This document shows positions 36,601 through 48,196 of a DNA stretch of 64,000 nt, piece by piece. The stretch's first letter is position 1, and every line of letters begins with the position of its first letter. This stretch comes from Clitoria ternatea (taxonomy: Eukaryota > Streptophyta > Magnoliopsida > Fabales > Fabaceae). Under the pieces are notes generated by a model. It had not been told where the DNA came from. It did no database searches and saw only the letters and a program-made list of their open reading frames with translations. The stretch lies in NCBI GenBank assembly GCA_037962975.1, contig CM075676.1:45866001-45930000 (forward strand), read 5' to 3'. The position numbers and the translations under genes were made by a program.

Positions 36601-37397
36601 TATTGAAGATTCTTTACTCCAAGCCCTTTCTTGGGGGCCGGTGAAGACTGTTAAAAAATGGCCTATTTACTACGTAAATGGCTACAAGTTTAATATTCTT
36701 CAATGGAGTGAAGGGATGCGCACCCATAACTACGGGGTTTGTGTTAAAGGCACCGCCGGTCAGTTGGAAGAAGACTTTTACGGAGTGCTGACGGAGATTG
36801 TTGAAGTTTCATTCTTTGGACGACTAAGAAGAGATATTGTTCTATTCAAATGTGATTGGTTCGACAACACAATCGGTGTTGGAACAAAGGTTGACAACAA
36901 CTACGACTTAGTTGAGGTCAAGAAGAATGGTAGATATAAAGGGTTTGATCCCTTCATTTTTGCCCAACAAGCTGAGCAGGTTTATTACACCGACTTCCCG
37001 GGAGGATATCGGGACTGGTATGCAGTAATCAAGGCCAAGGCCCGAAGTCAGATCACTGACAATGTCTCCGAGGAGGTCGATGACGCTTATCAGCTTGCAC
37101 CACACGATCTCAACGATGCCAATTTGTTGTTCAACATTGATCCAGTCATAATGGATGAGACACTCACCACTACGGGGGGTGAACACATTGATAAAGACCT
37201 TGTCTCTCGATCAAAATGGTCTAGGGCTGATTTGGATACTGATGAACTTGTTCAAACAGATAACCACAGTGACACTGAAACTGAGGGGGAATTTGAAACT
37301 GAAACAGACACAGAGTATGTAGTTGTTAAACATATATACATAGGTTTATATATATCCTGAGACTAACCTTTCTTTTCATGATTTTATCCACAGATGA
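33606..37397 (+). pseudogene. CACTA TNP2-like transposase, four exons, early stop
   Basis: The start MEVPARWMYNRL is typical of the transposase-associated domain. A TGA at 33654-33656 interrupts it after 16 codons, and the frame then stays open to 35911. Domains follow in order: the PCSRCKC zinc-like motif, the Transposase_21 region with GLCTDGFNPFGQYGRAYS and PGPKNPKANIDVFFQPLVEE, then DVMHTERNVFMNIFDTVMDI, DUF4218-like sequence to PFER, and in exon 4 a DUF4216-like region (DIVLFKCDWFDN). Exons by frame and GT-AG: 33606-35911, 36003-36317, 36390-36489, 36581-37314. Splicing to 37394 gives a TGA at 37395-37397; unspliced, the frame ends at 37360. The protein would cut and join the element ends. 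Apart from the early TGA it looks intact. Confidence 0.85.
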
Positions 37398-39223
37398 CAG
37401 GACGTCGACTGCCCTTCAGTAGGGGTGGTGGGTCCAGGACCCCGACTTCCCGTCTGGGGACTCCTACCCCAGGGCAGGAGACCACTCCATCACCACCACA
37501 GCGGACCACTCCATCACCACTACAGCAGACCACTCCATCACCACCACCACAGCAGACCACTCCATCACCACTACAGCAGACCACTCCATCACCACCACCA
37601 TAGCAGACCACCCCATCACCCCCACAGCTGACCACCCCAGAGCAGACTCCTAGAGTTGGTGGCTTGGAGGACCATGGCCATCAGGCGACCCCACCTCTGG
37701 CATCCCCTCTGCCCATGTTGGTACCCGTGCTGGCCGGAGACGAGTAAGTGACTAAATTTCATATACTTTTATGTTATTTGTATGATACTTTATATTAGGG
37801 TTTAGTGGAAAGACTTATTGGTTTATTGGATGTTACTTTAATTAGTACTTGTATAGATTGAATTGTACTGGGCACTCTTCTGTTTGTAACAGGGTAACTA
37901 TTTAAACTTAGAAATGTTACATTTATAGGGGAGACTCTACCGAAATTTTGGGTGTCTCCCTAGATTGTGTGTTGTTTTACTCCTAACATAATTGTTGTCA
38001 TTACAGCTTTGTTGATAGTAGTCGCACTACCAAAGCGATTACTAAGGTTTTGAAGGCCCAGTGGGATGGTCCATATATATCTTGGACAGATGCTGGGAAG
38101 GTTGTGCAAGATAGGTGGTTTGACACCTTCTCGGTAAGTTCCTAGCTCATTTATTGTGACTTGATTTGTAAAATAGACCTGTTATTAATTTTGATTTCTC
38201 AATTCATTTTACAGCGTGATTACCAGTGGGCGGAGGGTATGATTGATGAGATTAGGAAGGTCTTTGCCACAAAGACCTCCAAAATCATCAAGAGTACCCT
38301 TTGGAAGGTGAGGGACAAGGGTGAGCGCCCTCGTTGGATCCCGGAGGACCATTGGGACGGGATGGTCCAGAAGTGGGGCGGGGTCCCATTCCAGCAGGCG
38401 AGTGCTCGGAATAGGGCCAACAGAGCCACCGATGCTGCAGCCTCGGTTTACACTGGGGGTAGCATTTCAACCCTCGAGCACAAGAAAAGATTTGTAAGTA
38501 TATTTATGTTAAACATTTCTATTATGATTCGTCTTACATGTTTACAAATAATAATCTCAATGTTTTTTATCCACCACAGGAGCAGAGGGAGCACTGGGAG
38601 CCTTCTTTGTTTGAGGTCATGCAAATGACCAAGAAGAACAAAGCCGGTGCATGGGTAAACCAGAAGACTACGGAGCTAGCGGTATTTACTTTTAACTGAC
38701 ACATACTTATAATTTACAAATCAGCTTACTAATCCTATCGTTGTTTTTGAATTTACAGGAGGCGTATCAGGCCAGGAGGGCCGAGAAGGAGGCGGACCTG
38801 GTGGCTTCCACTCCTGAAGGGGAGGTTCCTCCCACCCTATCTTGTTCTGACGACAACGCCATCTATATGGAGGCTGTTGGCGGTGTGAACAAGAAAGGGA
38901 GGGTGTTTGGATTGGGTGGCGTCGGCACGCAGCTGGCGAAAAAGGGGAAGACCCCTTCCTCTTCGTCTTCCTCTGGTCTTCCGACTGAGGTCATTCAGGT
39001 AATTCAAAACCTGAACAATGAGCTACAGGAGGAGCGACGTCAGAGGCAGTTGCTGTTGGAGCGGCACGAGGCGGACCGACAGAAGGCCGAGGCGGACCGA
39101 CAGCGGGCCGAGGAGCAGCACGCCGAGACTCGTCGGCAACTTGCTCAGCAGCAGGAGCTACTGATGCAGTTGATGGCGAGGCTACCTCCCCCCACTTCCC
39201 AGGCGCCCCCACCACCACCCTAG
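37394..39223 (+). pseudogene. CACTA TNP1-like protein (Transposase_24 type), five exons, one stop
   Basis: Exons 37394-37743, 38007-38133, 38215-38493, 38580-38681 and 38759-39223 join in frame with GT-AG introns. The product starts MTGRRLPFSRGG and has a repeated QTTPSP proline-rich region. It continues with the Transposase_24 (Ptta/En/Spm) region (QWDGPYISWTDAGKVVQDRWF, YQWAEG...WIPEDHWDGMV) and ends with a strongly charged coiled coil (LQEERRQRQLLLERHEADRQ) and proline tail. A TAG at 37601-37603 falls where neighbouring repeat units read CAG. In En/Spm the counterpart binds the subterminal repeats and helps TNP2. With the stop, only a 69-residue fragment would be made from this start. Confidence 0.8.
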
Positions 39224-39585
39224 GATCCCCACCACCTTGATTGTAGTTCTTTTATTTATACACATTGTATATTTGATTTTTAGTTATGTTATATTTTCAT
39301 TCAGTATTTATTTTGTCATTTTTTATTTATTATGTCAATATTTATTGGTAATTACATTCAAATCACAAAGCCTTATTCTACCTATCATTAATAATTCAAC
39401 CTATTTGATAAATTAATTTAATCTATTATTTTGTTTTTAATAATAATTTATTACTTCAAAAAAATTATTTTAATTTAATTATAAAATTTTATCAGCCAAT
39501 ACAAAATACAAAATATTAAGATATTTTTAAAGTTAAATTAACAAAACCTACCTATCATTGAATCAATTTTAAAAAAATTTAAAAA
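39224..39585. other. AT-rich 3' region of the CACTA transposase genes
   Basis: AT-rich DNA without coding sense, between the TNP1 stop and the right subterminal array. It presumably contains the transcript's 3' end. Confidence 0.5.
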
Positions 39586-39589
39586 TGAC

Positions 39590-40105
39590 CGTTAGCGACG
39601 GTCCACTACCGTCGCTAAATTATTAACACTAGCGACGGACGCTGTGGTCGCTACATCACAACCACTAGCGACGGATATTGTGGTCGCTGTGGTGTGGTCG
39701 CTACATCACAACCACTAGCGACGGAACCTTGTGGTCTCCGTATCATAACCACTAGCGACGGATGTTGTCGTCGCTGTACTTGTTAGAAACAGCGACGGCC
39801 GAGGGTGGTCGCTACATGAGTACATGTAGCGACGGCATACAGTGGTCGCTGGTGGCTGTTATTAGCGACGGGGTTTCGAGGTCGCTGTATGGCAACACTT
39901 AGCGATGGCTGGAGTTATTGGGACAGAGACGATTTTAGCGACGGCTTTACGCCGTCAATATGGTAGCGACGGCAAGTGTGGCGTCGCTGATGTGTTTTCG
40001 ACGAGGGTTTTAGCGACGTCCTCTTTCCCGTCTGAGATGCCGTCGCTAATGGTTTTAGCGACGGCCATTCTATGGATTAGCGACCAATTCCTTCCGTCGC
40101 TATCA
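39590..40105. repeat. CACTA right subterminal repeat array
   Basis: About 25 copies of TAGCGACGG, AGCGACC and reverse complements occur in 515 bp. It is the counterpart of the left array; a small open frame across it (39905-40141) is a by-product. Confidence 0.9.
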
Positions 40106-40123
40106 GTTGTTTTTTTAGTGGTG

Positions 40124-40514
40124 GTTAATGAAATTAATTAGCACATAAAGTTAATTAACAAAATCAAAAAATAGAGATAAACATGTTGGTCACTTCCCCT
40201 TCCTCACTATGTCTGACTATCGTATGACCATTTCGTTTTCCACGTGTAAACTCAACGAGCAAGAAGAGGATAAGAATTCATGGATTGTGGAGGTGTGCGT
40301 GGCTGGTGGGTTTCTCTACTACGCGTGGTAGAAGAGGAAAAGCACAGGTAAGATTCTTGATGCTTTTAGTGGCAAGGTTGAATTTTTTTCTTTGTGGGGA
40401 CCATGTAAGGGTTAAATTATTGTAGATGGTGAGTCGTAACTGTCATACAAAGTTTAACCAATTTCATTAACCCTAGTTGTGTTATATGTAACTGTGATTT
40501 TTTAATCATTTTAA
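40124..40514 (+). other. MULE leader between the CACTA insertion and mudrA
   Basis: The first 20-30 bp continue the MULE terminal repeat. The rest probably holds the untranslated first exon and intron of the transposase gene: splice-like CAGGTAAGATTC is seen near 40344. No coding sequence was recognised. Confidence 0.45.
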
Positions 40515-41828
40515 GGATGAGTTTTTTAGTAGCTTTTCATCACAAGGGTAAATTTTCTAATGGGAACCCTATGGAGTACACATAATGAAATTACTGTTTT
40601 CCATAAAATGGATGTTGATAAGTGGTCTTCCTTTGAATGTGAGTCTTTGGTAAGGGAGTTGGGTTATAGTAAGGAGAGTTTTAAAATGTGGTGGAAAAAG
40701 CCTAGTGGGGAGTTTGTTGGCATAACGTGGGATATAACATCCTTAATTTTTAAAATAAATTTCAATAAATCAAATAAAATTTCCAAAAAACAGAAGTCGG
40801 ATTCAATAAATAACAAGCTCGGTTTTACATCAATCCGACCGGTTATTTAAAAAGACAAATAATTTATTTAAATTTTAAACAGATTTTGAATTAAATAATT
40901 TCAATATTTGTTTTACATAAGCCGACCGGCTCATTTAAAATATGCAAATACATAATTGCACTCGGTATTCTCAGGAGCCGGCCAAGGCTTCCACTAAAAT
41001 AAACTCCGAGCTATTGAGTGTCTTCACATATCATGGTTGGGCCCTTCATACACTGAAAAATGACAACGGTAGGGGGTGAGCATCAACATATCAAATAACA
41101 GTTATTGAATTGGATAAAAGTCCAATTAATAACTATAAACAAAAACCGAGACAGATAATATCATCACATAATTATTCACAATAATGATATACTCATCATT
41201 AATCAGCATGTTACTCTCAATAGCACATAAATCAATGTATACACATGCTCAATCAAATGGATCCATTAAGTCTTTTACACATACTTAATCAATGATCAAG
41301 TCGGAAAATACTTTTCAAGGAAACATTCCTTGAAACTTTCCTAATTCAACTCGGTTCCCATGGCTGTCAGTCGGTTTTTAGCCATTCTTTACCAATTTTC
41401 AGCTTCTTTCCGAAGCATAAATGTAGCGTATTCAACCTTCTGGGCCTCGGTACATTGTAAACTGCCAAAGATCCGTTCAAGATTCTAGATCCAAGCATAC
41501 GCTCGGTCGGGCTAAAATCCTCCATGGAATTCAGTCGGTTTTCGTTTGAGAAAACAATCAATACTATGATTGTCACTTGGTTAAGGGGTATTCTACCTTT
41601 CTAATATGTCTGCCACACGCTGGAAGGCAGCAGCCATGGCATCCATACCATGACGGTCCACTTTCCTATCCTGAAATAATCATTACACTTTAATACTCCT
41701 CATGGATATGAAAACAATTTATTTATAGTTGATTTCCTCAACTATGACACGCAACAACAACAGTGATATGACTTCACTCAGCTCATAGCATTTAGTAGTT
41801 AAACCTTGGCCTTGGACTTTTCAAGTCT

Positions 41829-41840
41829 GCCCTGATACCA
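41829..41840 (-). promoter_or_regulatory. Primer binding site of the gypsy relic
   Basis: On the minus strand this reads TGGTATCAGGGC, one base off the usual initiator-tRNA complement. It starts a few bases inside the end of the LTR at 41844. Confidence 0.7.
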
Positions 41841-41843
41841 AAT

Positions 41844-44081
41844 TATAACATCCTTAATTTTTAAAATAATTTTCAATACATCAAATAAATTTTTCGCAAT
41901 TAATTTAAAATTTCTAAAACATGAGTCGGATTCCACCAACCGGTACCGGTTACACCTCAGTCCGACTGGCTCATTTTAGAATACAAATAAATACAATTAA
42001 ACTTTTCACAAATATTTCCAAGAACTAAACAAAATCTGAATTAATAATATCATTGTCACTTTACAAAAGCCGATCGGCCATTTAATAAAAATGTACAATC
42101 GGTAATCACAGGTGCCGGCCAAGGCTTCTACCCAAATAACTATGCACACTATGTATAGTGCATGCTAATACATAATGCTCCAGTCAGTTGAGTGACTTCA
42201 AACACCATCACTGTGTCCTCTATCCACTGTAAAAATAATAAGTAAGGGTTAGCATAAACATATCAAATAATAGTTATTGAATTAGATTAAAAGTCCAATC
42301 CATAACTATACAAATAACATATACCGAGCCATATGAAACAACATAAACAGTATGTTATTCTCAATAACATATATATCAATGCACACAGGTACTCATTCGG
42401 ATAAATCCATTATTAAGTCTTTTAATTGTGTTGCAACACTGGCTCCCCGAGCCATAACTCAGCTCTCAGATGAACCGGCCGTTTTACTGGTACCAAACTG
42501 TTTACACCCAATGTGACACCATCACTCTCAGTGACAACGGTGAGTGCCACGGGCCAACTGTTTACACCCTTATGTGACACAATCACTCTTCAGTGACAAC
42601 GGTGAGTGCCACGGGCCAAAACCCTGAGCCCCGCTCAAGAGGTTGCCTTGAGTCCCACCCAAGGTCTTTTTGTGGAAACCACATCATATTTCATATTCAA
42701 TCATCACACAAGCATCTCAAGCATATACATAGATATTATGAAAAATTCATGAATCATCATCCATCACATATATCTCTCATGAACTTAATATCATTATTAT
42801 GAATGAAAGATATATAAATGTAACATATCATTCAGCCGGGGTTTCAATAACAATATATGCACATAACACATATAAACATCATAACTATAACACCCCACAT
42901 CCATTCATAAACTATCTATCTGAAATGTAACGCTCCCCCTACCTGGAATAAAGAGTTCTTACAGCTCTTAAAGCTATATTCCAATTCACAGCTTGTAAAT
43001 TCTGACTGGAATTTTAGCTTCGTGCCAGTTCAGAGATTTCTTCATAAAGAGAAGAAATGGAGTTTGATTCCTTCTTCGTTAATGGCTTTTAGCAAGAGTT
43101 TGAAGAGAAAGATTGTGGATGATGTTTTTCACTTTTCAAAGTCTTTAATTTTATCCAACAGTAATTGATATTTATATTGTTCATGCAAAAGAGACGTGAA
43201 CAATAAAAAGATATCTGTTGTACATTTTCTTTAGATGATGAATAAGGAATAAGCATTTAATGAAAAGGGACAGCATATAAGAAAGGGTCCTATACTTAGA
43301 AAATATCTTGAAAAGTGAAGCTGCTAGAAAGTAGAAGAACAGATTGACGTGTAAAGCTTCAGTAACTAAAATAATCGTTAATTTCGACTCGGTTTTTAGT
43401 ATATTCCGACTCGGTTTCAGCCTTCTGGGCATATCTTTCCGAGAGGACTTATCAGAACCTCTTTCAGCTCAGAATTCCTTTATTCAGAGGAAATTCACTT
43501 GGAAAGGTTCCTTCTCATGAAACACTCAGCTTCTCTTTCTCGAAAATGACCCTTTCACAATTATCTTATTCGAAAATACCTTAATTAGGCATATCTCACT
43601 CGGATATACCTTTTCCCGAGTCAAAGTCTTCCTCTTGCGTCACTCGGAAGTCTTTTATCTGAAAGATCGCTCAGAATGTCTTACTCGGAAGTGTCACAAA
43701 GACACTTCACTCGGAAAACCGTCCACCCAGATATACTCCACTCAGGAGTTTACTAGTCAGAAATATTTTTTCAAGAAGTACCTCTACTTCTCTCGGGAAC
43801 GACCCATTCGGAATCATTCTACTCAGAGATGTTTCTGTTTCACTCGGATTTACTTCACTTAAACGTGTCTCATTCGGACACAACATTACTTCATTCAAAA
43901 ATAATTCTCTTAATGATGTTTCACTCGGAAACATCTTAATTTCACTTGGAATTAGTCTTCTGTCTTATTTCACTCGGAAAATCTTGTCTCTAACATTTTT
44001 CACTCGGAATTTTATTCAGAAATTCTTCTTTAATCCTTTTTAAATTATTTTTCTAAAAATCATAAAAATTGGGATGTTACA
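41844..44081 (-). repeat. Long LTR of the gypsy relic with ACTCGGA repeats
   Basis: About 2,238 bp from TGTAACATCC (minus strand) to GGATGTTATA. It contains a tandem duplication of about 62 bp at 42496-42620 (with GTGAGTGCCACGGGCCAA), and more than a dozen scattered copies of TCACTCGGAA between 43380 and 44010. Confidence 0.7.
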
Positions 44082-47000
44082 TGGGACAGTCATGCATTGT
44101 AGGCTGGAGAGTTTGCTGTAAATAATAGATGTGAGGTGGATATTTATGTTGAGCATTTAGTCGTGGATGTTGATATTTTGTTGGAGTTAGGGTATAAAGA
44201 GGACACAGGGCTGGTTGACAAACATGAGGTGGAGACAACAGTTTAGAAGGTTGGAAGGACCAAGTCTACACCCAAGGACAAGCCATTTAAGGCATCCAAG
44301 AGGCCTGTCACTAGAAAAATATTTATAAAAGTGTTAAGGAAAAATTGATTGGTGATGGGGGGTCTAACTCAACTAGATTGGGAAATCAAAATAAAGGTGG
44401 AAAGGGGGTGGAAGCACAATGTCATGTTGAGGTGCAGGATACAAATGCTATAAATTTTGAGTCAGATGGGTTGGAGACACAATATGGTGTTGATGTAGAG
44501 GGTGCAAATGGACCAAATAAGGGTGCAGAGGGGAAGGAGTCACAATGTAATGCTGATGAGGAGGGTGAAAATGGACCAAATAATGATGTAGATGGGTTAA
44601 AATCACAATGTGATACTGATATGGAGGGTGCAAAACCTGGGAATGATGACAGAGAGAGTCTGGAATCAGGTGGAGGTATGAATGTTGAGGGTGCAATTAG
44701 AGAGGAATGATCACCAAGGCATGGGGAAGGAGTTAGTTTGGGTTCAGGTTGGTGCAGACCAGTTGATGAGGATCAATGTGGTGACATTGATAAGGGGTAT
44801 GAGACAGATGGAATCAACAGTTATGTAGACTCAGATAAGTATCAGGATGAGGATCATGGTGATTTTGGTTTTTAGGCATTTGAAGAAGACATTTTAGGAA
44901 GGAGGTGTGGGCTTAGGTTAGGCATGGAGTTCACTTTAATGGTACAATTTAGACAAACTATAATAAAGTATAATGTACATATTGGGAAACAAGTGAAGTA
45001 TATTAAGAATGAGCCATGGAGGTATAGGGTTGTTTGTAGCACAGATGGATGTGGATAGTTGGCCTTTGCTAGTAGGGTTGGTAGGACAAACATAATAATA
45101 TTGAAGATATTCATAGACCAACACTCATATGCTAGGGTTTTTGAGAACAAAAATATGAATTCTAGGTGGGTTGCAAAGGTTATATTTCCAAAAATGAAGA
45201 TTAATAGGCACATGAAGTTGGAGGAGATAAAGACTGAGTTGAGGGTCAGTCATCAAGTGGGGATTACCAGTTGGGCAGCACACAATGCAAGGAGAATGGC
45301 AACTGAGATGATAGAAGGAGAGGCTAGCAAGCAATATGACCTTCTTTGGAATTATAATGCTGAATTAAGGAGAGTCAGTGATGGGGCCACCACATGCAAG
45401 CTTCAACTGGTTACCCCAACTGATGGTCTGCAACCGAGGTTTGGGAGTTACTACTTATGTCTTGATGCTTGCAAGAAGGGCTTCATAGATGGGTGTAGGC
45501 CATTTGTAGAAGTTGATGGATGCCATTTGAAGACTGCATTTGGTGGGATTCTCCTAACAGTTATAGGTAAGGATGCCAATGATCAGTATTTTCCACTAGT
45601 TGTAGCTGTTGTAGAAATGGAAAATAAAGAATCTTGGACTTAGTTTCTAAATTTATTAGTGCAGGACATTGGAACGGAGAGAAGGTTGGTCTTCATTTCA
45701 AATCAACAAAATGTATGAACATGGTATTTATAATGCCTTATTTTTCTGTTTAATGTTTCCTTCTGTTATGGTGTTTTGTATTCTGCACAAGGACTCCTGC
45801 AAGCCATGGAGGACTTGAACTTAGGGGCTGAGCACAGATACTGTGTAAGACACTTACACAGTAATCTGAAAAAGAAGTTTGGTGATGGGGCAATGTTGAA
45901 GGAACTAATGATGGGGGCAAGTAAAGCAACTTTTATATAGGTATGGTTTCACAAACACAATGTAGGGCTGATGTGATTTGAAGTATTTACAAATTTTTTG
46001 ATTTGATCATTGTGTTTACAGGGCTGGGAAGCCAAAATGAACCAGATTAAGGATCTTGATAGGGGTGCTTGGGGATGGTTGATGGCTATCCCTAAAAAGG
46101 CTTGGTGTAAGCACCAATTCTCACACTACCCCAAGTGTGATGTGGTGATGAACAACCTATTAGAGGCCTTTAACAGTGTCATTCTACTTGCAAAGGAGAT
46201 GCCAATACTGAGCATGTTGGAATGGTTAAGGAGTTATTTAATGGTAAGATTTGCAAAACTTAGGACCAAAGTAATCAAGATCAAAGGAGACATTATGCCT
46301 AAACCATCCAAAAGGATGGAAAGAGAACAACATTTTTCTGCCAACTGGTTTCCACAGTGGTCTGAAGCTCGGGTTTTTGAAGTTACACATTCCCTGTTCA
46401 ATGAAAAATTTGTTGTTGATCTTAAGAAAATGACATGTGCATGTGGATAGTGGGAACTGGTAGGCATACCATGCAGACATGCCATATCATGCATATTACA
46501 CACATGACATAACCCTGTTCATTATGTTGATAGTTGTTATTCGAAGAACCAATATGAGAAGTGCTATGGACATGTAGTTGGTGCAATCAATGGCCTAAAC
46601 ATGTGGCCAACAACTGAACATCCACAAACTCTGCCACCAACATATAAACATGGATCCGGGAGGCCAAAGAAACTCAGGAGGAGGGATCCAATAGATAAAG
46701 AAAACTCATGCAAATTAAGGAGACAACCTAGACCCTATGCATGCACAAAATGTGGGGAAACTAGCCACAACAGGGCTACATGTAAAGAACCACCAAGACA
46801 AACAAATGTAAGTAACTTTTTTAATACTTCTTTATTAACTAATACAGACAATGATGTTTGCATATTTTTGGTTTTAGGAACCTGATTAGGAACCCACAAC
46901 AGAGCAGAATGCCAATGATGAGGTTGAGGTTGAAGGGACCATTAATGCTGCAAATGTTGGTCAATCAAATCAACAACATGAAGAAGAATTTGTAACTGTA

Positions 47001-47339
47001 ACTATAACTTCAACATGTTTAGCTGCTAAAGGGTCATCAGCTATACCAACTGATACAGAGGTTCCTGTCAAAAGGAAAAGGGGCAGACCTGCAAAGACCA
47101 CTGAACAACAGTCTAAACCCATCACAAGAGGTAGTACCAGAGGGAGAGGAAGGGGAAGAGGGACAAGAACAGAAGCAACACCAGTAATTATTTTAGATGA
47201 AGAAGGTCAAGTTGGAAGGGAAGTTGACATGGTGCCCACACAATCAAGTGTTGTTTAAGACAATGTTTAAGCATGTTGTAATTATTTTGAGGCAATGTTA
47301 TTAGATGTTGTAATTATTTTGAGACAATCTCTCATAATG

Positions 47340-47870
47340 TTTTGTTAAATGGTGAAGAAGAGTCAAGACTGCCCTCGCTCAAGCTGCCAGTGGTCACGCT
47401 CAAGCGTAGGGAGTCCTGATGCTTTCTTTTCTTCATTACGCTTGAGTTTCTAACATTCCACGCTCAAGCGCCCCATGTCACGCTCAAGCATGGGGAGTCT
47501 GATGCTTTCTTTTCTTTATTAAGCTTGAGTGCAAGGCTCAAGCTTAAGTTTCTAACATTCCACGCTTAAGCGCCCCATGTCACGCTCAAGCATGGAGGGA
47601 GGGTCTGATGCTTCTGACTTGTTTTTGCTTAAGCTTGTGGTTCAAGCTCAAGCTTCATTCTTCATGCTCAAGCTTGAGGAATCAAGCTCAAGCTTGTCTT
47701 GCACATGCTTAAGCTTCACATTTCACACTCAAGCTTGTTCCAATTAAGCTCAAGCTTGCTGACTTCTCATGCTCAGATTCCAGCGCGATCATGCTTAAGC
47801 TTGCTCCGATCACGCTCAAGCTTGCTTTGCTCAAGCTCAAGCTTGCTAGCTTTCTTCTTGGACTTAGAAC
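47340..47870. repeat. CTCAAGC/GCTTGAG repeat tract between the two MULE genes
   Basis: More than twenty copies of (G)CTCAAGC(TT) and GCTTGAG occur in both orientations over about 530 bp. They form overlapping short palindromes such as GCTCAAGCTTG. Longer units (CACGCTCAAGCATGGGGAGT with CTGATGCTT) repeat two or three times. The tract lies where the two convergent MULE transcripts would meet. Small open frames across it are by-products. Confidence 0.75.
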
Positions 47871-48196
47871 TTCCTGCAACTTTCCAAGAGTTTTAACATA
47901 AACTTTCCTGTATACAATATATCCATCACTACTTGAAAGATTCATGCTCAATTCTTTTAATCATTCATCAATTTAGTTCAAATGAGTCATGAAATCAATG
48001 TTTAATCAACACTTATCATAGATCACATCACAGTTACATTCACCAATACAAATAATTAAGAAGACTCTGGACTCAAGTTAACATCACCATACTTCCTATT
48101 ATCAGGGGCCTAATGCTATGAAAAAAATTTCTAATGGGCCTATTGCTATATTTTGATTGATTGAACCATAACCCTAAATCAGACTACACCATGTCT

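Larger units (their letters stand above)
17392..40123 (+). mobile_element. CACTA (En/Spm) transposon, about 22.7 kb, with captured gene
   Basis: The left end reads CACAACTAAAAAAAC and the right end, reversed, CACCACTAAAAAAAC: 15 bp with one mismatch. The MULE repeat sequence is interrupted exactly here, and the 3-bp GTT is present on both sides (17389-17391, 40124-40126), the CACTA duplication length. The uninterrupted MULE right repeat shows the original target. Both ends hold dense TAGCGACGG/CCGTCGCTA repeats. Inside are a captured C2H2 gene, the nested Sirevirus, and TNP2-like and TNP1-like genes. Nonsense codons in both transposase genes make it doubtful that this copy is autonomous. Confidence 0.9.
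40733..44081 (-). mobile_element. Deleted Ty3/gypsy-like relic in the MULE transposase gene
   Basis: Bounded by TATAACATCC and GGATGTTACA, with TGGGA duplicated at 40728-40732 and 44082-44086. One nearly full LTR of about 2.2 kb (41844-44081), a methionine-tRNA primer site, and about 100 bp that resemble the start of a gypsy gag (MDAMAAAFQRVADILER on the minus strand, about 41595-41665) remain. Next to them lies a truncated second LTR (40733 to about 41300) that resembles 41844-42440. Protease to integrase are gone. The element cannot make protein. Confidence 0.75.
40515..47258 (+). pseudogene. mudrA-type MULE transposase, degenerate and interrupted
   Basis: The N-terminal plant MuDR domain is at 40515-40732 (HHKGKFSNGNPMEY, VDKWSSFECESLVRELGY). 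After the gypsy relic it resumes at 44087 with AVNNRCEVDIYVEHL. An acidic region with three to four repeats of about 63 bp follows (44410-44640). The MULE catalytic core is at 45059-45643 (FVEVDGCHLKTAFGGILL, GKDANDQYFPLVVAVVE). Then come the part with GWEAKMNQIKDL to the CACG of the SWIM finger (46021-46450), a zinc knuckle CTKCGETSHNRATC (about 46740), and an AT-hook-like KRKRGRPAKT tail ending at TAA 47256-47258. Several TAG and TGA codons, often at expected Trp positions, interrupt it, for example at 45641-45643. Introns probably lie near 45710-45790 and 45940-46020. Confidence 0.8.

Noticed and set aside
37384..37635. Minus-strand glycine/cysteine-rich frame opposite the TNP1 proline repeats
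   Set aside because: It mirrors the QTTPSP repeat on the other strand, which fits the spliced TNP1 gene far better.
46234..46503. Minus-strand frames of 80-89 codons
   Set aside because: Shadows of the mudrA-type transposase coding sequence on the plus strand.
47699..47951. Opposed frames of 65 and 80 codons
   Set aside because: Leucine/serine-rich readings of the CTCAAGC repeat tract.
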